The notes under the pieces: generated by a model
Told to the model about the DNA's origin: nothing
Database searches by the model: none
What the model saw: only the letters and a program-made list of their open reading frames with translations
Translations under genes and position numbers: made by a program
Source: [Streptosporangium] indianense
GTDB lineage: Bacteria; Actinomycetota; Actinomycetes; Streptomycetales; Streptomycetaceae
DNA: 64,000 bases
Assembly (NCBI RefSeq): GCF_021474405.1
Contig: NZ_JAKEIO010000001.1
Coordinates: forward strand, 153,129-217,128
Direction: 5' to 3'
Part shown: positions 46,777 to 55,558 of the stretch, piece by piece
Layout: every line of letters begins with the position of its first letter
How positions within the stretch are numbered: position 1 is the stretch's first letter

Positions 46777-46932
46777 GCCTACGTCCGGCCCGGACGCGAC
46801 GCCACCCGTCGGACGCGTGCTAGCGTTGACTCTTTGTTGCGTCGCTGTGCCGGTGCTCCGTTCGGCGCCCTGGCCGGTGGCCGCGTCCCCGCCGCGCCTT
46901 CCTCGGTACGGTCCCGTCGAGGAAGGCTTGCA

Positions 46933-48354
46933 GTGAGCGAATCAGCACGTGTCGATGCCCGGCAGCAGGACGGTGTCTCCCAGACGGCGGGCGCCGCTTC
47001 GGCGCCGCCCACGGTGACGTCCTTCGCGCAGCTGGGGCTGCCCGCCGACCTTCTGCGGGTGCTGGACGAGCACGGTGTGGGCGTGCCCTTTCCCATCCAG
47101 GCGGCGGCGCTGCCGCACGCGCTCGCGGGACGGGACGTTCTGGGCCGGGGCCGCACCGGATCGGGAAAGACGCTCGCTTTCGGTCTCGGGATGCTTGCCC
47201 TGACGGCCGGGCAGCGCGCGCAGCCCAAAGCGCCACGTGCGCTCGTCCTGGTCCCCACCAGGGAGCTGGCGCAGCAGGTCGGTGCGGCGCTCACCCCGTA
47301 CGCCACGGCACTGCGGCTGCGGCTCGCGACGGTGGTGGGTGGAGAGTCCATCGGACGGCAGACCGCCCTGCTGCGGTCCGGCGCCGAGATCGTCGTCGCC
47401 ACGCCCGGTCGACTGCACGACCTCGTCGAGCGCAAGGCCTGCCGACTGGGGCAGGTGCGCATCACCGTCCTGGACGAGGCCGACCAGATGTGTGACATGG
47501 GGTTCCTGCCGCAGGTCACCGCGATCCTGGACCAGGTGCGCTCCGACGGGCAGCGGATGCTGTTCTCCGCCACCCTCGACCGGGACGTCGACCAGCTGGT
47601 GCAGCGCTACCTGCGCGACCCCGCCGCCCACTCCGTGGACCCCCCGTCCAGCGCGGTTTCCACGATCGAACACCACGTCTTCGTCGTGCACGGCCCGGAC
47701 CGGTACGCCGTGACCACGGAGATCGCCGCCCGGGACGGCCGCGTCCTGCTGTTCCTGGACACCAAGCACGGCGCCGACCAGCTCACTCGGCACCTGCGGG
47801 CCGCGGGCGTGGCCGCCGCCGCCCTGCACAGCGGGAAGTCCCAGCCGCAGCGCACCCGGACCCTGGCCCAGTTCAGGAACGGGCAGGTCACCGCGCTGGT
47901 GGCGACGAACGTCGCCGCACGCGGCCTGCACATCGACGATCTCGACCTCGTGGTCAACGTCGACCCGGCCACCGACCCGAAGGACTATCTGCACCGCGCC
48001 GGCCGCACGGCTCGGGCCGGCCGCTCCGGCACCGTCGTCACACTCGTCCTGTCGGGACAGCGCCGCGCGACAAGCCAGGTCATGGCCGACGCAGACGTCG
48101 CTCCCGAGGTCACCAAGGTGCGGTCCGGCGAGGCGGAACTGAGCCGGATCACCGGCGCCAAGGCCCCCTCCGGAGTGCCTCTCGACGGCGGACCGGCCGT
48201 ATCGCGCCCCCAGAACCACAACGCCCCGTTCCGCGGTCTGGGCAGCGTCAAAAACGTGCAGGGCGGCCCGGGTGGCAGGTCGTCACGTAGGAGCAGCGAG
48301 GCCCGCACACTGGCGGAGGCCCGCAGGGCGGCTCGGGTGCGGCGCGGCGGCTGA
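46933..48354 (+). CDS. DEAD-box RNA helicase
   Basis: This ATP-dependent RNA helicase has 473 residues. A Q-motif region (FAQLGLPADLLRVLDEHGVGVPFPIQ) precedes motif I GRGRTGSGKT. Then follow motif Ia PTRELAQQ, Ib TPGRL, II DEAD (VLDEADQM), III FSAT and VI HRAGRTARAG. The C-terminal tail is basic and Gly/Ser/Arg-rich, probably RNA-binding. The GTG at 46933 has GAGGAAGG at good spacing; longer frames are not conserved. A possible -35 element TTGACT lies at 46826-46831, giving a 5' leader of roughly 80-100 nt, as seen in cold-inducible helicase genes. It stands alone between terminators. Confidence 0.94.
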   Translation: MSESARVDARQQDGVSQTAGAASAPPTVTSFAQLGLPADLLRVLDEHGVGVPFPIQAAALPHALAGRDVLGRGRTGSGKTLAFGLGMLALTAGQRAQPKAPRALVLVPTRELAQQVGAALTPYATALRLRLATVVGGESIGRQTALLRSGAEIVVATPGRLHDLVERKACRLGQVRITVLDEADQMCDMGFLPQVTAILDQVRSDGQRMLFSATLDRDVDQLVQRYLRDPAAHSVDPPSSAVSTIEHHVFVVHGPDRYAVTTEIAARDGRVLLFLDTKHGADQLTRHLRAAGVAAAALHSGKSQPQRTRTLAQFRNGQVTALVATNVAARGLHIDDLDLVVNVDPATDPKDYLHRAGRTARAGRSGTVVTLVLSGQRRATSQVMADADVAPEVTKVRSGEAELSRITGAKAPSGVPLDGGPAVSRPQNHNAPFRGLGSVKNVQGGPGGRSSRRSSEARTLAEARRAARVRRGG

Positions 48355-48406
48355 GCCCGGCGCTCGAACTGCCGGACCGGTTCCGCGCCTTATCACGTGC
48401 CCTGGG

Positions 48407-48426
48407 CCGCACGCCGCGCCGTGCGG
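48407..48426 (+). terminator. Hairpin after the helicase gene
   Basis: CCGCACG at 48407-48413 pairs with CGTGCGG at 48420-48426 around a 6-nt loop, 52 bp after the helicase stop. It is a modest terminator candidate. Confidence 0.4.
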
Positions 48427-49034
48427 GAGCTCCCTCGAAGGGACAGGCAGGTCCCTCACGGTGCCGCTGCCGTCTGTGGTGGCAGTCCGAGCCGAGTTCC
48501 GACTCCAGCTCCCCTCGGGCGAGGAGTTGCGTCGCAGCGGAACCTTTCTGCCCGCGTGTTCTCCTCGACGGCGTCGCTGAAGGCGTCGAACCGCTCGTGG
48601 GACGCCAACCACCGGAAGGAGAGCAGGCTCTGCGGCAGTCGAAGAGCACGGGCCTTCACGCTTCCACCAAAGCCGATCGTCCTGGAGACCGGACCGGCCC
48701 CGGTCTCGAAGCCCTGCATTTTCGCGCATGTCGTGGTATTCCGCGAGCCGACGTGGCATATCGCTGCTCGCGTGCGAGAAAGGGCAATCCAGGTAAGCTG
48801 AATGAGGGCACGGCGATGTCTCGGTACAGAAGGAGCCCGCATAACGGTGACCGTGTATACGGGAGACCATACCCACCGGAAATCGCGTTCACAGGCGATC
48901 AGGGTCGAGCCCCGGCCCGGGGCCCGGAGAATTCTCCTTCATCAGCTCGGCCAACACGCCTCTCCGTCGCCGTCCGGTGTCGTTCGCCCGGCTCGACCCG
49001 CCCACCAAGTGGTCCTCGCAGGAGGTTAGTTGGG
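48427..49034. other. Gene-poor stretch with a possible decayed minus-strand coding fragment
   Basis: No intact gene is convincing in these 608 bp. On the minus strand, about 48540-48700, codons with GC-rich third positions encode LPQSLLSFRWLASHERFDAF and SDAVEENTRAERF. The frame then changes, no start signal is present and I do not recognise a family, so it may be a relic. The right part (48740-48900) is AT-richer and probably holds the promoter of the GGDEF-EAL gene. An AGGAGG ribosome site sits at 49020-49025. Confidence 0.35.
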
Positions 49035-52000
49035 ATGAACGCACGACTGCGAAGCCATGCTGCGATCGTCGTCGTCAGCTCATGTATCGTCGTGCTGACA
49101 GCGTTGTACTACGCATTCCCGGAACAGCGGCTGCTGTTCGTGGCCATAGGGGCGGTCGGCGTCATCGGTATCGTCCTTGGTGTCTTTCTCAACCATCCGG
49201 CGCATCGCCTCCCCTGGCTGCTGCTCGCTGCGGGAAACTTTACCTTCGCCGCGGGCCAGGCAACCCAGATCATTCTCATCCAGATACTCAATGAAGACAT
49301 CCCGTTCCCGTCCATCGCTGACGGCTTCTATCTCGCGGCATATCCGCTCTATGCGGCGGGACTGCTGGGCTTCGCGCACTGGCGCACGAGTTGGCGCGAC
49401 CGGGCGAGTCTCGTCGACGCGCTGACGCTGACCGTCGGCCTGGCGCTGTTGTCGTGGCTCTTTCTCATCGATCCGTACGCCCGCGCCGAGGGTCTCACCT
49501 GGGTGCAGAAGGCGTTCGCCATCGCCTATCCGCTCGGCGACATCCTCGTCCTGGCGATGATGCTGCGGCTGCTCGTCGGCCGCGGCGGCAAGAGCCGCTC
49601 GCTCATGCTGCTCACCGTGGGCACCGTCGGCCTGCTCACCGCCGACGTGCTGTACGGCCTGATCCAGCTGAACGGGACGTGGCGCACGGGGAGCGCGGTC
49701 GAGCTCGGCTGGGCCGTCCTGTACGGCGCCTGGGCGGCCGCCGCGCTCCATCCCTCCATGCGCATGCTGACTCAACCGCTGCCGTGGCGAGCCGAGACCG
49801 GCACGGGCCGGCTGGCCCTGCTCACTCTGGCGTCGCTCATCGCGCCCGCCATCCTCCTGACGGAGGCGGTGCGCGGCGTGAGGTCCAACGTCGGCGTCAT
49901 CGGGGCCTTCTCCGCGGTGCTCTTCCTCCTCGTGCTCTACCGCCTGGCAGGGGTGGTGGCGACCCACCGGCGGGCGGTCGGCCGGGAGAAGGCGCTGCGC
50001 GACGCGGTGTCGTCGCTGGGCGGAGCGGGCGAGCTGCGGGACGTGGCCACGGCAGTCCACTCCGCGGTGACGCAGCTGATGTCGGTCGGCCCGCCCCGTT
50101 CCGCGCTGCTCACCCTGCCGGACAGCACACTCTGGGTGAACGGGGCCCACTGCGTCCTGCGTGGGCCCCTGGCCACGCGGGCGACCACAGCCGTACGGGA
50201 ACTGATCGCGTCCGGCGAGAACCGCATGGTGACCCTCGACGGCGTGGGGCCCGCCCTTGTCGACCACCTCATGGTGGATCCGCCCCGCCGCGATCACGCG
50301 CTGGTCTGCCGGCTCGCCGCGCAGGGTCATGCCTCGGGCGACCCGCTGATCGGGGTGCTGATCGTGGTGGGGGAGGAGCACGACCTGCTCGTGCTCCGCG
50401 ACACGCTGGTGACTCTCGCCGCGCAGGCCGCACTCGCCGCACAGCGGGTCACCCTCGCCCAGGAGGTCAACCGGCGCAACAGCGAGATGTACTTCCGCAC
50501 GCTGGTGCAGAACGCCTCGGATGTCATCCTGATCCTCGACGAGGACGACCGGGTCCGTTACGCCAGCCCCTCCGCCGACCAGGTCCTCGGTCTGCCGGAC
50601 CTGGAGGGCACCCTCCTCGTCGATCTCGTGCCACCGCAGGACAGTCGCGCGGTGGTCGAGACGCTCGGCCGGATCCGCAGGGGCGAGCCGCAGACCGGGC
50701 GCGAGCACTGGCGCGTGATCCGCGGCGACCGGTCGTCCATCGAGGTCGAGCTGAAGTGGAGCGACCTGCGGGAGGAGGCGACCGTCGGTGGAGTGGTGCT
50801 CACGTTGCGGGACGTGACCGAACAGCGCAAACTCGAACGCGAGCTGACCCACCAGGCGTTCCATGACTCGCTCACCAATCTGGCCAACCGCGTGCTCTTC
50901 CAGGACCGGGTCAACCACGCCCTGACACAGGCTCAGCGCGACGGCACGGTGGTCGGCGTGCTCTTCATAGACGTGGACGACTTCAAGGTCGTCAACGACA
51001 TGCACGGCCACGGTGTGGGCGACGAACTCCTGGTCGCGCTGTCACTCCGGCTGCAGACGACCGTCCGTGCCTCCGACACCGCCGCGCGCGTCGGCGGTGA
51101 CGAATTCGCACTGCTCGTGGAGGGCTCCGTCGGGACAGAGGGCGTGGAGCGCTTCACCGAACACGTGATGAGCGTGTTCGACGAGCCGTTCCGGCTCAGT
51201 GTGGGGCCGATGAGCACGTACGCCAGCATCGGCGTCGCGACGACGGAAGACAGCATCGACTCGGTCGAACTGCTGACACACGCCGATCTCGCGCTGTACT
51301 CGGCGAAGACGGCGGGCAAGCGCCAGTGGCGCCGCTACCACCCGGAACTGCAGAGCGGCATGGCCGAGCGCGCCAATCTGCAGGAGGCCCTGGACAGTTC
51401 GTCGATCGAGACGTCGTTCCTGGTGCTCTACCAGCCCATCGTGGAGCTGGCCAGTGGTCAGGTCGCCGGCTTCGAGGCGCTCGTCCGCTGGCCGCACTCC
51501 ACGCGCGGCATGGTGATGCCCGAGCAGTTCATCACGCTGGCCGAGGAGAGCGGGCAGATCGTCCCCCTGGGGGCCTGGGTGCTCGACCAGGCCGCGTCCG
51601 AGGCGGTGCGTTGGGAGGGCTCGGTCCTGCGCGACGGAACGGCCGGCCGCAAACCGCCGTACATCAGCGTGAATGTGTCACCGCGACAGTTCCGGGACGA
51701 CGACTTCTACAACGTGGTCCGGCGCGCCCTGGATCTCTCAGGCATCGAACCGACTTCTCTCGTGCTGGAACTGACCGAGAGTGTGCTGATGTACAACGAC
51801 GAGCGTATTCTGGGCGAGATGAATGCGCTCACAGATCTCGGCATTCGTATTGCGATCGACGATTTCGGAACGGGCTACTCGTCGTTGAGCTATCTGCGTG
51901 AGTTCCCCATCTCGATACTCAAGATCGACAAGTCGTTCGTCGACGAACTCGGGCGATCGCCGGAACAGTACGCCCTCGTCGAGGGCATCGCACATCTCGC

Positions 52001-52205
52001 TGACACGCTCGGCCTCACGGTCATCGCCGAAGGAGTGGAGAACGTGAGGCAGCAAGAGTTGCTGATCTCCATGGGCTGCCGATTGGCCCAGGGCTATCTC
52101 TTCGCAGAACCGGTCAGTGCCGAAGAGGCGGGGCAACTGGTCCTCGCACCGCCGCTCGGCCGTTTGGCCGAATTGCCTGTGAGGCCCGCGGAAGGGAAGC
52201 AGTGA
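49035..52205 (+). CDS. Membrane PAS-GGDEF-EAL cyclic-di-GMP enzyme
   Basis: This bifunctional c-di-GMP turnover protein has 1056 residues. The first 310 or so residues form about nine membrane helices. A variable GAF-like region follows, a PAS domain begins near 485 (YFRTLVQNASDVILILDED), the GGDEF domain is at about 605-770 and the EAL domain at about 785-1040. GGDEF is canonical (ARVGGDEFALL), with an inhibitory-site RxxD five residues before it (RASD). EAL keeps FEALVRW, NVSPRQF, ELTES, DDFGTGYSSL, KIDKSFV and AEGVE, so both activities look intact. The architecture resembles RmdB-type proteins, which influence Streptomyces development. The ATG at 49035 follows AGGAGG. The peptide-synthetase gene starts 71 bp downstream in the same direction. 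Confidence 0.94.
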   Translation: MNARLRSHAAIVVVSSCIVVLTALYYAFPEQRLLFVAIGAVGVIGIVLGVFLNHPAHRLPWLLLAAGNFTFAAGQATQIILIQILNEDIPFPSIADGFYLAAYPLYAAGLLGFAHWRTSWRDRASLVDALTLTVGLALLSWLFLIDPYARAEGLTWVQKAFAIAYPLGDILVLAMMLRLLVGRGGKSRSLMLLTVGTVGLLTADVLYGLIQLNGTWRTGSAVELGWAVLYGAWAAAALHPSMRMLTQPLPWRAETGTGRLALLTLASLIAPAILLTEAVRGVRSNVGVIGAFSAVLFLLVLYRLAGVVATHRRAVGREKALRDAVSSLGGAGELRDVATAVHSAVTQLMSVGPPRSALLTLPDSTLWVNGAHCVLRGPLATRATTAVRELIASGENRMVTLDGVGPALVDHLMVDPPRRDHALVCRLAAQGHASGDPLIGVLIVVGEEHDLLVLRDTLVTLAAQAALAAQRVTLAQEVNRRNSEMYFRTLVQNASDVILILDEDDRVRYASPSADQVLGLPDLEGTLLVDLVPPQDSRAVVETLGRIRRGEPQTGREHWRVIRGDRSSIEVELKWSDLREEATVGGVVLTLRDVTEQRKLERELTHQAFHDSLTNLANRVLFQDRVNHALTQAQRDGTVVGVLFIDVDDFKVVNDMHGHGVGDELLVALSLRLQTTVRASDTAARVGGDEFALLVEGSVGTEGVERFTEHVMSVFDEPFRLSVGPMSTYASIGVATTEDSIDSVELLTHADLALYSAKTAGKRQWRRYHPELQSGMAERANLQEALDSSSIETSFLVLYQPIVELASGQVAGFEALVRWPHSTRGMVMPEQFITLAEESGQIVPLGAWVLDQAASEAVRWEGSVLRDGTAGRKPPYISVNVSPRQFRDDDFYNVVRRALDLSGIEPTSLVLELTESVLMYNDERILGEMNALTDLGIRIAIDDFGTGYSSLSYLREFPISILKIDKSFVDELGRSPEQYALVEGIAHLADTLGLTVIAEGVENVRQQELLISMGCRLAQGYLFAEPVSAEEAGQLVLAPPLGRLAELPVRPAEGKQ

Positions 52206-52276
52206 GGGCGGCGGTCCCTTCCCGCCAGGAGTTCGGATAGTGCTCCGCAGGAGCCGCGCGAGGCAGGAGGCTCGAG

Positions 52277-55200
52277 GTGATGGAACGTGATCCTCGGACG
52301 GCAGAGTCGGTTGCACCGTGCGTAGTCCTGCGCAACGACGAGGAGCAGTACGCGGTCTGGCCCGCGGACCGCCGGATTCCGGCCGGGTGGCATCGGATCG
52401 GCGGACCGGAGTCCGACACGTGGTGCGGGGCTCTGGTCGAGCGCCTTTGGACCGACATGCGGCCCGCGAGCGCCCGCGCCGAGCGGCCACCGGAGCCCTG
52501 GCCGGGCAGCGTGCCCGAGCTGGTGCGGGAGCGAGCGATGCGTCAGCCGTCCGCTCTCGCGGTGCTCTCGGACGACGGTCGGCTCAGCTACGCCGAGCTG
52601 AGCGGTCGCGCCGACCGGCTTGCCGACCGGTTGCGGGAGTGGGGCGTCGGCCCGGAGTGCGTCGTCACCGTGTGCCTGGACCGCGTGCCCGAGCTGATCG
52701 TCGCCCTGCTGGCGGTGCTGGGATCCGGAGGCGCGTTTCTGCCGCTCGACCCGGCGACCCCGCCGCAACGGATGGCCGCACTGGTCGGTGGGACCGGTTC
52801 ACGCCTCATCATCACGAGCCGCGAGCACGCCCCGATGTTCGCCGGGTGCGAGGCACGCATCGTCCACGCCGAGGCGGCCGGGGAACCAGCCGCGAAGACG
52901 CCGTCGGAAGCGTCGCGGCCGACACCCGGCCCCGGCCCGGACGACCTCGCCTACGTGATCTACACCTCCGGTTCCACCGGGCCGCCCAAGGGGGTGATGA
53001 TCAGTCACCGGTCGCTGGCCCACTCCCTCACGGCGGTGGTCCGGGCCTACGATCTGACGCCCTCCGACCGGGTGCTGCACGGCGCGGCGCTCGGCTTCGA
53101 CACCTCACTGGAGCAGATCTTCGCCACACTGATCAGTGGCGCGACGCTCATCCTCGCGGGAACCCCGACGTGGGCGCCCACCGACCTGCTGCGCCGCCTG
53201 CCCGAGTACGAGGTCACCGTCGCCGACCTGCCCCCCGCGTACTGGCACCGGGTCGTCTCCGTCGCGGACCGCGGTGAGATGCTCGCGTCGCTGAGGCTCG
53301 CCATCGTCGGCGGGGAGATCGTCACCGCGAAGGACTGCCGCGCCGTTCTGCGCAGGATCCCCGGCGTACGGCTCGTCAACGCCTACGGGCTCACCGAGAC
53401 CACCATCACCTCCACGCTCTGCGAATTGAATCAGGAAGTACTCGCCGCGCCGGACACCGCCGTCGCCCCGGTCGGCCGGCCCCTGGAGGGGAATCACGTC
53501 CATGTGCTCGACGCCGACCTACGCCCGGTGCAGCCGGGCGAGCGCGGTGAGATCTACATCGGGGGGCAGGGGCTGGCGCGCGGCGTCTGGCGGCAACCCG
53601 GCCTGACCGCAAGGCAGTTCCTGCCCGATCCGCACGGCTCTGCGCCGGGAGACCGGATGTATCGCACCGGGGACCTGGGCCGCCGGCGCTCGGACGGCAA
53701 CCTGGAAGTGCTGGGCAGGGTCGACGACCAGATGAAGATCCGCGGGTTCCGGGTCGACCCGGCGGAGATCGAGGCCGCGCTCGTCTCCCGTCCGGAGATC
53801 GGCCAGGCGATGGTGGTGGCCCGGACGCGTGACAACGGCGACCGGGACCTGGTCGCCTACTACACGCCCGCCTCGCCGCCGACCGTCGGCGAGGCGGCGC
53901 AGCGCGCACGGCTGCGGTCGGCACTCAGCGAGGTCCTGCCCGGCTACATGATCCCGGCGGCCTTCCACGCGGTGGAACGGCTGCCCGTCGCGCCCAGCGG
54001 AAAGCTCGACCGCAAGGCCGTACCGGAGTCCGGGGCTGCGCCGATCACGGACGGCGCCGACGACCGTCCGGTGGTGCAGGGGATGGCCCAGCTGTGGTGC
54101 CAGATCCTGGGTGTGGACTACGTCCATCCGCACGATGACTTCTTCGAGCTGGGCGGCAACTCGCTGCTGGCCATGGAGATGCTCGCCCGCACCCGTGTCG
54201 TCTTCGGCATCGGCGTCACACAGATCCGTGACCTGACCCGTTCACTGCTGCGGCAGCCGATGCTCGCCGCGTTCGCCGAATCCGTGCGCCAGGCACGCTC
54301 CGGCACGCTGACGCGCCCAGGCGGTTTGAGCGTCGACTTCGCCTCGGAGACCGATCGGCGCATTCCGGAGGTGGGCCGTGACGGGCCGGCTCCGGACCAC
54401 CTCGGCTCCGGCGACGTCCTTCTCACCGGGGCGACGGGATTCTGCGGCGCCCACATGATCGACGAGCTGCTGCGCAGCACGACGGGCCGGATCCTTTGCC
54501 TGGTCAGGGCCTCGGACGAGCAGCACGGCATGGAGATGATCCGCGCGAGCCACCAGCGGTACGTCCTCAGGGACCTGTCCAGTACGCGCGTGCAGCCGGT
54601 CGTCGGTGACCTGGGCAAGCCCGGACTGGGGCTGCCTCCCGGGCGGTTCGAGGAGCTGGGATCGACCATCGACGCGGTCTACCACTTCGGCGCACAGGTC
54701 AACTTCATCTACCCGTATCACGAGTTGCGCGCGGTCAACGTCGACGGAACGTACGAGATCATCCGCCTCGCCGCAGGCAGGGCCGTGCCCGTCCACTTCG
54801 CCTCCAGCATGGCGGTGCTCGCCGGATTCGGGCCGGCCGGGGTGCGTGAGGTGACCGAGAGCACGCCGCTGGGCTTTCCGGAGTATCTGTCGGTCGGATA
54901 CGTGGAGACCAAGTGGGTCGCCGAGACGCTGCTGAAGAAGGCATCCGGCGCGGGATTGCCGGTCGCCGTCTACCGTCTGATGGACATCGCGGGCAGCAGT
55001 GGAACCGGCGTGATGAACACCAGCAGCGAGATGGCCGCCCTCATCAGCTTCATCGCGCGGACCGGTCTGTGCCCGGACGTCCGGCTGCCGCTGGACTTCC
55101 TGCCGGCCGACCGCCTCGTCCGCGCGATCGGGCACATCTCCACGCTCCGTCCCCCGCGTGGCGAGGTCTATCACCTCACCAACCCCCGTCCCGCACTGCT

Positions 55201-55558
55201 CGGTTCACTGGCCGAGCGCATGCGCCAACGGGGGTATCCGGTCCAGGAGATCCCGTACGCGGAGTGGATCGCCGCTCTGGTGAAGTATGCGGCCGGACAC
55301 CCCACCGACGCGATAACACCGTTCGTCCCGCTCTTCGTCGACCTGTGCCACGGCGCCGACATCACCGTGAGCGAGATGTACTTCCAGGGGATTTTCCCGG
55401 AGTTCACCCGCACCAACGCGGAGCGGGCGCTGGTGGAAGCCGGGATCGGCATTCCGCCCGTGGACGCGCAGATGATGGACCGCTTCATCGACTTCCTGCA
55501 ACGGGCCGAGCAGCCAGGGCCGTTGACCGACCGGGGGGAGGGAGCGGCACGGTGGTGA
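52277..55558 (+). CDS. One-module peptide synthetase: MbtH-adenylation-carrier-thioester reductase, no condensation domain
   Basis: This 1093-residue protein activates one amino acid and releases it by reduction. Residues 15-65 form an MbtH domain fused in cis (RNDEEQYAVWP, IPAGWHRIG, WTDMRPA). The adenylation domain spans about 75-590 with A3 YTSGSTGPPKG, A5 NAYGLTETT, A7 YRTGDLGRR and the A10 Lys in PSGKLDRKA. Hand alignment to GrsA gives the pocket D-T-E-D-A-V-A-I-T-K, which would favour a basic residue (inference). The carrier Ser is near 629 (LGGNSLLA). The reductase domain has LLTGATGFCGAHM near 714 and YxxxK (GYVETKW) near 875, predicting an aldehyde or alcohol product. There is no condensation domain; the transferase gene overlapping its end by 7 bp may form the peptide bond. 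AGGAGG precedes the GTG at 52277/ATG at 52280. Confidence 0.95.
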   Translation: MMERDPRTAESVAPCVVLRNDEEQYAVWPADRRIPAGWHRIGGPESDTWCGALVERLWTDMRPASARAERPPEPWPGSVPELVRERAMRQPSALAVLSDDGRLSYAELSGRADRLADRLREWGVGPECVVTVCLDRVPELIVALLAVLGSGGAFLPLDPATPPQRMAALVGGTGSRLIITSREHAPMFAGCEARIVHAEAAGEPAAKTPSEASRPTPGPGPDDLAYVIYTSGSTGPPKGVMISHRSLAHSLTAVVRAYDLTPSDRVLHGAALGFDTSLEQIFATLISGATLILAGTPTWAPTDLLRRLPEYEVTVADLPPAYWHRVVSVADRGEMLASLRLAIVGGEIVTAKDCRAVLRRIPGVRLVNAYGLTETTITSTLCELNQEVLAAPDTAVAPVGRPLEGNHVHVLDADLRPVQPGERGEIYIGGQGLARGVWRQPGLTARQFLPDPHGSAPGDRMYRTGDLGRRRSDGNLEVLGRVDDQMKIRGFRVDPAEIEAALVSRPEIGQAMVVARTRDNGDRDLVAYYTPASPPTVGEAAQRARLRSALSEVLPGYMIPAAFHAVERLPVAPSGKLDRKAVPESGAAPITDGADDRPVVQGMAQLWCQILGVDYVHPHDDFFELGGNSLLAMEMLARTRVVFGIGVTQIRDLTRSLLRQPMLAAFAESVRQARSGTLTRPGGLSVDFASETDRRIPEVGRDGPAPDHLGSGDVLLTGATGFCGAHMIDELLRSTTGRILCLVRASDEQHGMEMIRASHQRYVLRDLSSTRVQPVVGDLGKPGLGLPPGRFEELGSTIDAVYHFGAQVNFIYPYHELRAVNVDGTYEIIRLAAGRAVPVHFASSMAVLAGFGPAGVREVTESTPLGFPEYLSVGYVETKWVAETLLKKASGAGLPVAVYRLMDIAGSSGTGVMNTSSEMAALISFIARTGLCPDVRLPLDFLPADRLVRAIGHISTLRPPRGEVYHLTNPRPALLGSLAERMRQRGYPVQEIPYAEWIAALVKYAAGHPTDAITPFVPLFVDLCHGADITVSEMYFQGIFPEFTRTNAERALVEAGIGIPPVDAQMMDRFIDFLQRAEQPGPLTDRGEGAARW

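Noticed and set aside
48740..49034. c-di-GMP riboswitch before the GGDEF-EAL gene
   Set aside because: I could not find the paired stems and conserved loops of either known c-di-GMP riboswitch class in this leader.
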